Shown here one piece after another: positions 1 to 7,134 of a stretch of 64,000 bases of DNA. The notes beneath the pieces were generated by a model. It made no database searches. It had not been told where the DNA came from and saw only the letters and a list, made by a program, of their open reading frames with translations. Source of the DNA: Pseudoscardovia suis (lineage in GTDB: Bacteria > Actinomycetota > Actinomycetes > Actinomycetales > Bifidobacteriaceae). Made by a program: the position numbers and the translations under genes. Position 1 is the stretch's first letter; each line of letters starts with the position of its first letter. The DNA lies in assembly GCF_002797875.1 (NCBI RefSeq), contig NZ_PGFC01000002.1:248001-312000 (forward strand), given 5' to 3'.

Positions 1-935
1 CCGATGCATCGTCCATGCCGGGGTGGTCCGATCCCGAATCCCGTGGTGTCATGGCGTGGTCGATGTACACCGATGCACAGCACACAGATTCCCATGATTC
101 CCATGATTCCGCTGAACCGGGCGCTGAGCCCGATTCCACGCTCATTGGCATGATTTTCTTGGTCGACATCGACTGGTGGAACAAGTCCGCCCGTCTGCAG
201 GTGGTGCTGGGCGTGGATTATCGCGGCCGTGGTTATTCGCGTGATGCGATGCCGCGAGTCATGACCTTCGCTTTCGCCCGCCGCCCTGTGGGCTTGGGGC
301 TCGAACGCATCTGGCTGAGTCTGCCCGATGCTAATACCCGCAACTCCAGTGTGTATGAATCCTTGGGATTCGACCTCACCGGGCATTCGCGCAATGCCAT
401 GTGGGACAGCCGTGATGGCGAATACCACGATGTGCTGATCTACGACGAAATCGCGGAAGAATACGATCCGATTCGTTCTCTTGCAGCGTTCGGTCTTCAC
501 AACATCATCGACAATCCTGGTGTGAAGGAAGCTCTGGCGGCTCGTGCCGAGGCAAATGAAAGTGACGCTGCTGATTCCGAAGCCTCGGATGGTAGCGCCT
601 CCTCCGAGACGGCAGCGCCAGCTTCCCATGCTGACAGCTCTGCACCGTCGGATTCCGTTGGCGTGGAGTCTGCGGTATTGCAAGGGGATGGGTCTGCGTC
701 CGCCCATGCTGATAGTGCTGCGCATACCTCGACGGCCGATGAGGAATCACCGAAGAAGTCATCTGATGATGCGCTTGATGATGCTTTGAGTGAGCTGAGC
801 GGCGAGTATGGTGGTTCGTCAAGCGTCCATACCGATTGGGCGTATGGTGACGATGCCATCAGGCAGCCTGGCAAGAAGCGCGCTTGGTGGCGCAACTTGG
901 GGCGGAACCGCAACCGTAAAGGAGATGAGTCGTGA
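1..935 (+). CDS. GNAT family N-acetyltransferase, 5' end cut by window
   Basis: The reading frame is open to the window edge, so the first part of the gene is missing. The visible part holds the second half of a RimJ/RimL-type GNAT fold: an acetyl-CoA loop of the form YRGRGYSRDAM near residue 74 counted from the ATG at 15, then the N-x-x-S-x-x-x-Y-E-x-L-G-F motif typical of GNAT C-termini. After about residue 165 the protein becomes an Ala/Ser/Asp-rich low-complexity tail of about 120 residues that ends in an Arg/Lys-rich stretch, so this part is probably disordered. The substrate cannot be told. The stop codon overlaps the GTG start of the next gene (GTGA), which suggests translational coupling. 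Confidence 0.8.
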   Translation, partial: DASSMPGWSDPESRGVMAWSMYTDAQHTDSHDSHDSAEPGAEPDSTLIGMIFLVDIDWWNKSARLQVVLGVDYRGRGYSRDAMPRVMTFAFARRPVGLGLERIWLSLPDANTRNSSVYESLGFDLTGHSRNAMWDSRDGEYHDVLIYDEIAEEYDPIRSLAAFGLHNIIDNPGVKEALAARAEANESDAADSEASDGSASSETAAPASHADSSAPSDSVGVESAVLQGDGSASAHADSAAHTSTADEESPKKSSDDALDDALSELSGEYGGSSSVHTDWAYGDDAIRQPGKKRAWWRNLGRNRNRKGDES

Positions 936-1249
936 GCGCTGAAGACCTTGACAATTATGAAACCGATGCCGAGCTGGCGCTGTATCGCGAATACCGCGAT
1001 GTCATCAAGCTGTTCACGTATGTGGTGGAGACGGAACGGCGCTTCTACTTGGCGAATCGTGTCGATTTCAATGTGCGCTCCGCCGGTCAGGACGTGTATT
1101 TCGACGTGCAGCTGACCGATGCGTGGGTGTGGGATGTCTACCGTCCCTCGCGTTTTGTCAAGAAGGTGCGGATTGTAACCTTCAAGGACGTCAACATCGA
1201 GGAAGTGCAGAAATCCGATATAGAGATACCGGATGATTTTGCCGGTTAG
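932..1249 (+). CDS. DUF2469 family protein
   Basis: A 105-residue protein that matches the actinobacterial DUF2469 family along its whole length. It has the N-terminal SAEDL-x-x-YE start, the central VVETERRFYLAN block, the aromatic AWVWD-x-YRP block and the TFKDVNIEEV block near the C-terminus. In mycobacteria and other actinobacteria the same gene lies next to rnhB, lepB and rplS, as here. No function is established for the family. The GTG start overlaps the preceding stop. A short inverted repeat follows the gene (gtgacg at about 1265, cgtcac at about 1295). Confidence 0.88.
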   Translation: MSAEDLDNYETDAELALYREYRDVIKLFTYVVETERRFYLANRVDFNVRSAGQDVYFDVQLTDAWVWDVYRPSRFVKKVRIVTFKDVNIEEVQKSDIEIPDDFAG

Positions 1250-1301
1250 CGCACAGGCAATATTGTGACGTGGTGCCGCCGGCGTCGTTTTCAGCGTCAC
1301 G

Positions 1302-1310
1302 TGGTATAAT
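1302..1310 (+). promoter_or_regulatory. Extended -10 promoter for rplS
   Basis: A perfect extended -10 (TGG followed by TATAAT, the hexamer at 1305-1310) lies about 190 bases before rplS. No convincing -35 hexamer is present at 16-18 bases, which fits an extended -10 promoter. The inverted repeat gtgacg/cgtcac ends just upstream and could be an operator or the end of the previous transcript. Confidence 0.5.
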
Positions 1311-1496
1311 CCTGTGTGTTTGTGCCGGGTTATGCATCGCCGCGCAGATGCACAGCCTTGATAGGTCCAGCCGCACGAAACTGTGGCGGATTGGCACGCC
1401 CCCGATGGCAAACCGGAGGGGATGGAAACGGATGTGTCCGCGATTTCGCGGCGCATCCCCGACAACGCTGATGCGCGGCGGCGTCGGAGGAACATT

Positions 1497-1856
1497 ATGA
1501 ACGCCGTTGAGGCATTTGAAGCTAAGCAGCTCGAAAACGCACCCGAGGTCCCGGCTTTCCGCCCGGGCGACACCGTCAAGGTGAACGTGAAGATCCAGGA
1601 AGGCGCCAACACCCGTCTCCAGGCTTTCCAGGGTGTGGTCATCGCTCGTCAGGGATCTGGTCTGCGTGAGACCTTCGTGGTCCGCAAGATCAGCTTCGGC
1701 ACTGGTGTGGAGCGTCGCTTCCCTGTGCATTCCCCGATCATCGATTCCATCGAACTCGTGCGCAAGGGCCGTGTGCGCCGCGCCAAGCTGTACTACCTGC
1801 GCAAGCTGCGCGGCAAGGCAGCTCGTATCGTCGAGCGCCGCGACAACGCTGTCTGA
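1497..1856 (+). CDS. rplS: 50S ribosomal protein L19
   Basis: L19 of the large ribosomal subunit, located at the 30S-50S interface. The start is placed at ATG 1497 because a strong GGAGG lies 7 bases before it and the resulting 119 residues are the usual L19 length; the frame is open further upstream but that part does not look like L19. Diagnostic blocks are [12 protein letters not shown], the [11 protein letters not shown] segment and [11 protein letters not shown] near the C-terminus. The roughly 185-base leader after the extended -10 promoter could hold an autoregulatory structure. It is followed by a terminator at 1916. Confidence 0.97.
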   Translation: MNAVEAFEAKQLENAPEVPAFRPGDTVKVNVKIQEGANTRLQAFQGVVIARQGSGLRETFVVRKISFGTGVERRFPVHSPIIDSIELVRKGRVRRAKLYYLRKLRGKAARIVERRDNAV

Positions 1857-1915
1857 GTGCTTCCGCCGCTTCCTATGCGTTGCGGCGTGATGGCATGAAG
1901 GCCGTCGTTCGTATG

Positions 1916-1958
1916 CAAGGGTCCAAGGCTGCCAAGCCCTGGGCCCTTGTGCTTTTTT
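1916..1958 (+). terminator. Rho-independent terminator after rplS
   Basis: A 9-base stem (1916-1924 with 1941-1949, one G-T pair) is followed closely by six T at 1953-1958. Confidence 0.8.
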
Positions 1959-2013
1959 ACAGGCGTTTTACTCATCTTATTATCAGAAGCATCGATTACA
2001 TTGGAAACATCCT

Positions 2014-2802
2014 GTGCACGGTGGATTGACAGTATCGACAATGGGGATGGCAGCGGATATGGCATACACACACGATGGCAAGTATTCAGCCAACACCGGT
2101 AGCGACCGCGCCGGTGCGTATGCCTCGCGCTCAGCCAACGGCGGCGCTTCTGGTGGGAACTCTTCATCCAATCTGGGCATCACCCTGCGCGAGGTGCTCC
2201 ATTGGCTTGTGGTGCCGGTGCTCATCGTCGTGGTGCTGCGATGCTTCTTCTTCGGCATGTATGTGATTCCCTCCGCGTCGATGGAAAACACGCTAGGCAT
2301 CGGCGATCGTGTGGTGACGAGCCGCATCGCCGCCAGCCGCGGCGACATCAAGCGGGGGGACATCATCGTGTTCAAGGATCCCGCTGGCTGGCTCAGCGTC
2401 AGCACTACAGAGACAGGGTCGGACTATCTCATCAAACGCGTCATCGGCGTGGCGGGTGACCGCGTGGCATGCGAAGGCAATGGCGCACCGGTGACCGTCA
2501 ACGGCGTGGAAATTGACGAAACATCATACCTGCGCCCCGGCGCTGATCCTTCCGAATTTGCCTTTTCTATCACAGTGACCGATGGCAACCTGTTCGTGCT
2601 GGGTGACAACCGCGCCAATTCCGCGGATTCGCGGTATCACACGGGGGACGGCAACAATGGGCTCGTGCCTGTCTCTGACGTGGTGGGCGTGGCTCTCGCC
2701 GTGTATTGGCCGATTTCTGACATGAAAGCGTTGAAAAACCACGAAGGTGTGTTCGCCAAGGTGCCCGATGCGAATGCCGCGTCTGGTTCCGGCGCACAGT
2801 GA
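2014..2802 (+). CDS. lepB: Signal peptidase I
   Basis: Membrane-bound serine protease that removes signal peptides from exported preproteins. Counting from 2014: a variable cytoplasmic N-terminus, one transmembrane segment at about residues 60-80, the box B motif with catalytic Ser89 (PSASM), box D with the general-base Lys141 (IKRVIG, then GDRV), and box E (GDNRANSADSR) at about 198-207. The S26 fold ends near residue 235. The start is uncertain; GTG 2014 and ATGs at 2041 and 2059 are all in frame and only the non-conserved N-terminus changes. It lies between rplS and rnhB as in other actinobacteria. Confidence 0.95.
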   Translation: MHGGLTVSTMGMAADMAYTHDGKYSANTGSDRAGAYASRSANGGASGGNSSSNLGITLREVLHWLVVPVLIVVVLRCFFFGMYVIPSASMENTLGIGDRVVTSRIAASRGDIKRGDIIVFKDPAGWLSVSTTETGSDYLIKRVIGVAGDRVACEGNGAPVTVNGVEIDETSYLRPGADPSEFAFSITVTDGNLFVLGDNRANSADSRYHTGDGNNGLVPVSDVVGVALAVYWPISDMKALKNHEGVFAKVPDANAASGSGAQ

Positions 2803-2860
2803 AGATGGACGCAGTGAAGTTGAACGCAGTGAAGTTGAACGCAGCGAAGTTGGACGTGAT
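2801..2860 (+). repeat. Four 15-bp tandem repeats across the lepB stop codon
   Basis: Units begin at 2801, 2816, 2831 and 2846 with the form gaagttgaacgcagt and a few substitutions. The lepB stop codon (2800-2802) runs into the first unit, and the array fills the gap up to the rnhB start. Confidence 0.85.
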
Positions 2861-2865
2861 CTCTC

Positions 2866-3708
2866 GTGGTTTCTAAGAAAGACAAGACAGGAAGTCGCTC
2901 TGCCATCCCTACGCTCGAATGGGAACGTGAGCTTGCTGCAGATGCCGACTATGTGCTGGGCATTGATGAAGTGGGTCGCGGTTGCCTGGCCGGCCCGGTT
3001 GCATTGGGCGTGTCGGCGGTGTCAGCGCAGCGCTTGACAGCGGGTGTTGATGCCGTTGAAGGAGTGCGGGATTCCAAGAAACTCACGCCGCATCGCCGTG
3101 AAGTGTTGCTGCCGCAATTGCAGCAATGGTGCGATGCATGGGCCGTGGGCTGGGCGAGCAGCGAAGAGATCGACCAATGGGGCATTTCGCACTGCTTGGG
3201 ATTGGCGGCGTTGCGGGGAATTGCAGCGGTGCAGCATGCGTTGCAGGCTGGTGCCACGGTGCCGGTGCAGTGCGCGGTTTGTGGAACAGGTGCGTGCCGC
3301 GCCGCAGGCGATGCGATGGGTGCGGTGGATGCAGCAGGCGTGGAAGGTGCTGCAATTGGCGCGCCGGTCGCGCCGAATGAACGGTGTGCGCGTTTTCATG
3401 CGATTTTGGATGGACCGAACGATTACATCACTCCCGCGGCGCAAACTTTTGATGCGCCTGCATTGATTGCTCCATGCCGCGTGTCTACACGGGTCAAGGC
3501 TGACATGACCTGCGCCTTGGTTTCCACGGCATCGGTGATTGCAAAAGTGACGCGAGATCGCTACATGACGGAGCTTGCCGAGGAGAACCCCCAATGGGCT
3601 GCCTACGATTGGGCGGACAACAAGGGTTATGGCACTGCAGCGCATCGTGCCGCGATTGCGAACCTTGGCCCGACGCCATACCATCGTCGCACATGGCATT
3701 TGGTCTAG
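2866..3708 (+). CDS. rnhB: Ribonuclease HII
   Basis: Endonuclease that cuts RNA in RNA-DNA hybrids and starts removal of single ribonucleotides. The metal-binding acids can be assigned: Asp34 and Glu35 (GIDEVGRG), Asp182 (ILDG) and Asp213 (VKADMT). The VRDSKKL motif lies at 67-73 and SVIAKVTRDRYM near 223-234. At 280 residues it is clearly longer than the usual 200-230. The extra length is an Ala/Gly-rich insertion at about 130-175 with Cys136, Cys139 and Cys144 (C-x2-C-x4-C) before the Asp182 strand. The GTG start at 2866 directly follows the 15-bp repeat array and has no strong ribosome binding site. Confidence 0.93.
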   Translation: MVSKKDKTGSRSAIPTLEWERELAADADYVLGIDEVGRGCLAGPVALGVSAVSAQRLTAGVDAVEGVRDSKKLTPHRREVLLPQLQQWCDAWAVGWASSEEIDQWGISHCLGLAALRGIAAVQHALQAGATVPVQCAVCGTGACRAAGDAMGAVDAAGVEGAAIGAPVAPNERCARFHAILDGPNDYITPAAQTFDAPALIAPCRVSTRVKADMTCALVSTASVIAKVTRDRYMTELAEENPQWAAYDWADNKGYGTAAHRAAIANLGPTPYHRRTWHLV

Positions 3709-3842
3709 TCGTGGTCTAGTTGCGTTGAGGGAACGATTGCGCAGAAGAAACTGAAAACAGAGGAGACCCAAAACAGAGGAAGCCAAAAATCCAAGAAAAC
3801 ACGTGAAAAACAGGGAAGCACGTGCTTACAGCAGCGGTGCGA

Positions 3843-3916
3843 TGGAGCGGGCGACGGGAATCGAACCCGCGTAATCAGTTTGGAAGACTGAGGCTCTACC
3901 ATTGAGCTACGCCCGC
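3843..3916 (-). tRNA. tRNA-Gly (TCC)
   Basis: Read on the minus strand the acceptor stem is GCGGGCG/CGCCCGC, the anticodon loop is CTTCCAA (anticodon TCC), the T loop is TTCGATT and the CCA end is encoded (complement of tgg at 3843-3845). D and T arms are normal. Confidence 0.95.
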
Positions 3917-3980
3917 GTGGAATCGGCGAATCAAGCTGAGACAACGTCTGTGAAGCTGATTGCTCGACAACCGAGGCACC

Positions 3981-4008
3981 ATTATACATAACCCTTCGAA
4001 ATCTTCAA
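3981..4008 (-). promoter_or_regulatory. Promoter for tRNA-Gly
   Basis: On the minus strand, TTGAAG (4003-4008) and TATAAT (3981-3986) are separated by 16 bases, about 65 bases before the tRNA 5' end. Confidence 0.6.
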
Positions 4009-4167
4009 CTCATGGGGCGTCCGAGATTGAGGTGGACTCTCAAGCGGTGAACCGGGGCTGTGCCGCGCATATGCCATGAGGCGTTCCCGGCTGGTAGGGT
4101 GGTGGGGTAATGGTCCGCAAAGTGCCACGTCCACGGACGCGGCGTACTGAGGAATCGAGTAACGCTC

Positions 4168-4941
4168 ATGGCAGATGGACAGCACATCCCGTCAGCTGAA
4201 AGCACGACCGGTGAGGCAAAGGCGGTGGGTGAGACCCAAATGTTAAGTCAAACCGCGATTCATCCGCACATCGAGCTCTCTTCTGATTCCCTTGCTTCTG
4301 ATTCTGCCGATTCTCAGTCGGCCGGCGCCCCTGTTCAACCGCTCACGGACGAGCAGATCGAGGCGAAGCTCTCATATGCAGATATCCAGCGTCGCAAATC
4401 GCGTCCTCGTTTTTGGCTGCTGTTTCTCCTTAGCTTGCTTGTGGTGCTCATTGCACCGTATGGCGTAGGCCGCTGGCTTGCGTTCAACCGCACCGGTCGG
4501 TTGATCACCATGCTCTCGTCCATTGATCCGCGAGGCATAGCGCTGCTGTCGTGGAGCGTCACCGTGTTTTGCTTCGTGTCGCTGCTCATGGCATTCCTTG
4601 ACAGCATGCGCGTTAAGTGGACTGCTGCATTTTTGATTTTTCTAGCCTGCGTGCAGTTCATTTCAGGATTTTGCTTGTTGAAAGCCCAGTTCTGGTTCTC
4701 CACCTACGTGGTGTATGGTTCCGCCGCAGGAGTCGCGAATGCTGCGAACGTGGGAATTCTCGCGGCGGCAGTTGGACTCGCGGTCTTTGCTGTGCTATAT
4801 GTGGTGATTCTCGTGGTTGTCAAGAAGAGCTCGCCACTCAATGTGCTCACCGAGGATTGGGCCGCCCTCATCATGTTTTGGGCTGTTGAAATCATCGCTT
4901 TCGTTATCAGCGTCTTCAGCGTGCTTCGCATGTTCGTGTGA
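4168..4941 (+). CDS. Hypothetical integral membrane protein
   Basis: I do not recognise a family. The 257-residue protein has a hydrophilic Ser/Ala-rich N-terminus of about 78 residues, a basic turn (RRKSRPR) that should face the cytoplasm, then five predicted transmembrane helices at about 82-99, 122-144, 150-172, 195-218 and 231-254. The C-terminus is very short. No enzymatic motif or metal site is visible. It starts at ATG 4168 with weak ribosome binding and stands alone, bounded by the tRNA-Gly promoter region upstream and a terminator downstream. Confidence 0.75.
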   Translation: MADGQHIPSAESTTGEAKAVGETQMLSQTAIHPHIELSSDSLASDSADSQSAGAPVQPLTDEQIEAKLSYADIQRRKSRPRFWLLFLLSLLVVLIAPYGVGRWLAFNRTGRLITMLSSIDPRGIALLSWSVTVFCFVSLLMAFLDSMRVKWTAAFLIFLACVQFISGFCLLKAQFWFSTYVVYGSAAGVANAANVGILAAAVGLAVFAVLYVVILVVVKKSSPLNVLTEDWAALIMFWAVEIIAFVISVFSVLRMFV

Positions 4942-5037
4942 AGCACGGATGCATCGTCCCGGCTGATTTTCGGCAGGGGCATCGCGAGTGAGGCATCGCG
5001 CGTGGGGTATCGCACTTTTATGTGTTAAGAACGCCAT

Positions 5038-5067
5038 CGCCATCGTGCATGGACGATGGCGAAATTT
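5038..5067 (+). terminator. Rho-independent terminator
   Basis: A perfect 9-base stem (5038-5046 with 5053-5061) with a 6-base loop is followed by AAATTTT. It serves the membrane protein gene ending at 4941. Confidence 0.6.
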
Positions 5068-5088
5068 TGCAGCACCTTCACAATTTTC

Positions 5089-5119
5089 TTGATTATTCCC
5101 TGCGAAAAAACATTAAAAT
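5089..5119 (+). promoter_or_regulatory. Candidate promoter for the lipoprotein gene
   Basis: TTGATT (5089-5094) and TAAAAT (5114-5119) are 19 bases apart in an AT-rich stretch about 60 bases before the ATG at 5180. The long spacing lowers confidence. Confidence 0.35.
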
Positions 5120-5179
5120 TGCATTACTTCTTCAGCGTGATTGCTGAGGGGTGGGGAGTTTTGATGTAAGGAAGTAACG

Positions 5180-5839
5180 ATGAGTAGCGGTATGAATAAC
5201 GATGAGAAAAACAGGGGATTGTTCGCGAATTCGCATCATCGTCAGGCGTGGCGTAAGGTCGCGGGATTGGCTGCGGTCGCGGCATTGACAATGGGCGGTG
5301 CCGCCGCATGCGGTACAACGAACACCGCTGGTGGTTCGCTGTCCGGCAGTGAATCCAGCTCCACTGGATCCATTTCGCGCGCCACATTGTATAGCAGCAT
5401 TGCGGATCTGGCATCTGCCAGTGATGCGGTGGTGGTCGGCAGTGTCGCTTCCCAAAAGGTCGCTGCCGACGTTGATGGCACGACGGAATTCACTCTGTCT
5501 ATCATTGATGTGTCATCCGTGCTCAAGGGAGACGTACAAGATCAATCACAAATCGTGGTGCGCCAGACGGGTTCCACAAATCAGCCTTCGGGCGAGACTT
5601 TCATGACGGAAGGCACGACGTACCTGCTGTATTTGGTCAAATCCGGCTTGGACGGCGATCTTGCGAAGCAGTATTACGTGACTGGTGCTACGGCGGGTCT
5701 GTATGCAGCGCAGCAATCCTCGGCGGCCAAATCCGCGACAGGTTCCAATGCGGGCTCGGAGCAGACCTTTAGCCGGGTGAACGTGGACTCGGGCGATACG
5801 TTGCCGGCGACGGTGACGGCGGCGGATGCATTGAAATAG
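5180..5839 (+). CDS. Putative lipoprotein of unknown function
   Basis: A 219-residue exported protein. The N-terminus has a basic region (RQAWRK, residues 21-26), a hydrophobic core (27-40) and a lipobox AAAC with the lipid-modified cysteine at position 44, followed by a Gly/Ser/Thr-rich linker to about residue 70. The mature domain (about 75-215) is predicted to be mainly beta (for example TEFTLSIIDVSSVLKG, and TTYLLYLV) and has no motif I recognise. It is probably anchored to the outer face of the membrane. It is monocistronic as far as visible, upstream of mscL. Confidence 0.75.
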   Translation: MSSGMNNDEKNRGLFANSHHRQAWRKVAGLAAVAALTMGGAAACGTTNTAGGSLSGSESSSTGSISRATLYSSIADLASASDAVVVGSVASQKVAADVDGTTEFTLSIIDVSSVLKGDVQDQSQIVVRQTGSTNQPSGETFMTEGTTYLLYLVKSGLDGDLAKQYYVTGATAGLYAAQQSSAAKSATGSNAGSEQTFSRVNVDSGDTLPATVTAADALK

Positions 5840-6080
5840 ACGGCTGCATATTCCCTCGTCCACCGTCTTGTATCGTTTTCGGTTGATTGCCGGTGCAATC
5901 GCAGCACGGTCGCAGCGTGCATGAACGGGGTGGATCGACGAGCGGAGGCCTCGTCAAGCACCCTCGTGTAGGCTGGGTGTCGAGGACGGTTTCTTGTGGA
6001 CGCGACCGCGGCCTGCCTGCCTCCGTGCGGCGCTTTGCGCCGTCGATTGCCGATGTTTCGGTACTTATTAAGGAGCCATT

Positions 6081-6530
6081 ATGCTCAAGGGATTCAGGGA
6101 ATTCATTTCGCGCGGCAATGTCGTGGATATGGCCGTCGGCGTTGTGATGGGCGCTGCGGTCACGTCGATCGTCAACTCCATTGTCGACAACCTCATCAAT
6201 CCGCTCATCGCCATGATCTTCGGGCACCCGGATATGTCAAGCATGCTGTGCATTCGCTTCAACGGGGCGGTCATCAGCTTCGGTGCCATCCTCAACTCCG
6301 TCATCAACTTCCTGCTCATTGCCATCGCGGTGTATTTCTTCATCGTCGTTCCCATGAACAAGTTCCGTGAGGCGGGTTCCAGCGCGTTGAAGAAGGTCAT
6401 GCGCAAGGATACGGATGACGCGGCAGCCGATGCCGAGGAAGACACGCGCACGCCTGACGAGATGCAGCTCGAACTGCTGGGCGAAATTCGCGACCTGCTC
6501 AAGGAACAGAAGGACTCGCAACTCAAGTAG
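6081..6530 (+). CDS. mscL: Large-conductance mechanosensitive channel MscL
   Basis: Homopentameric channel that opens on membrane stretch and protects against hypo-osmotic shock. The 149-residue protein has the family N-terminus MLKGFREFISRGNVVDMAVG, first transmembrane helix at about 15-45 containing the narrow AVGVVMGAA pore segment, a periplasmic loop with the small-residue turn HPDMSS, second helix at about 73-97 (INFLLIAIAVYFFIVVP) and a cytoplasmic helical bundle rich in charged residues at 125-149. The ribosome binding site is AAGGAG, 7 bases before ATG 6081. Confidence 0.96.
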   Translation: MLKGFREFISRGNVVDMAVGVVMGAAVTSIVNSIVDNLINPLIAMIFGHPDMSSMLCIRFNGAVISFGAILNSVINFLLIAIAVYFFIVVPMNKFREAGSSALKKVMRKDTDDAAADAEEDTRTPDEMQLELLGEIRDLLKEQKDSQLK

Positions 6531-6566
6531 CGGCTTGACGCGGCGTGGCGCGACCATGCTTTGCTG

Positions 6567-6660
6567 TATAGTGAGCTTTTGGCGTGTTCCGCCCGCGGAT
6601 ACAGAGCGCTACGGCAGAGGGCCGTGGCACCGCGCAGCCAAAGTTTCTTAAGGAGGACTT
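6567..6660 (+). promoter_or_regulatory. -10 element and leader of rpsO
   Basis: TATAGT at 6567-6572 is a plausible -10, without a good -35 at normal spacing (TTGACG at 6535 is 26 bases away). The leader contains a stem around 6609-6627 (ctacggc / gccgtgg) before the ribosome binding site AAGGAGG. In many bacteria S15 represses its own mRNA through such a leader; that role here is inference. Confidence 0.35.
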
Positions 6661-6930
6661 GTGGCACTGAGCACTGACGAAAAGCAGGCTATCATCAACG
6701 AATATGCAACCCACCCGGGCGACACCGGTTCTCCTGAGGTTCAGGTTGCGCTGCTGAGCAAGCGCATCAACGATCTGACCGAGCACCTGAAGAGCCACAA
6801 GCACGATCATCATTCGCGCCGCGGTCTCCTGCTCATGGTTGGTCAGCGTCGTCGTCTGCTTGGCTACCTCGAGAAGGTGGACATCAACCGTTACCGCTCT
6901 CTGATTGAGCGCCTCGGTCTGCGCCACTAG
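6661..6930 (+). CDS. rpsO: 30S ribosomal protein S15
   Basis: Primary 16S rRNA-binding protein of the small-subunit platform. The 89 residues match the standard S15 length; key blocks are [31 protein letters not shown] and the C-terminal [10 protein letters not shown]. It starts with GTG at 6661 after AAGGAGG. As in most bacteria it precedes pnp, and a terminator hairpin lies between the two. Confidence 0.97.
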   Translation: MALSTDEKQAIINEYATHPGDTGSPEVQVALLSKRINDLTEHLKSHKHDHHSRRGLLLMVGQRRRLLGYLEKVDINRYRSLIERLGLRH

Positions 6931-6939
6931 GAGTCTTCC

Positions 6940-6969
6940 GCCCGAGTCGTTTACGGCTCGGGCGCTTTT
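6940..6969 (+). terminator. Terminator or attenuator between rpsO and pnp
   Basis: A 10-base stem (6940-6949 with 6954-6963, one mismatch-tolerant pair near the loop) is followed by gctttt. It may end the rpsO transcript in part and let some polymerase read into pnp. Confidence 0.65.
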
Positions 6970-7134
6970 GCATATCGGAGGAATTGCATTCGGAGGAACG
7001 ACACGTGAGGAATTGGTCCCGCGCAGGTGCGCAGGACAGTGAAGCATGAGGAAAGCCCCCGGCGCGTAAGGTATCGCGCCCGGTATGCCGAGGATGAATG
7101 AAGTAAGTAATAACCACAACAGAAGGAGGAACCC

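Noticed and set aside
6535-6572. TTGACG / TATAGT as the rpsO promoter
   Set aside because: The spacer is 26 bases, too long for sigma-70; only the -10 is retained as a weak candidate.
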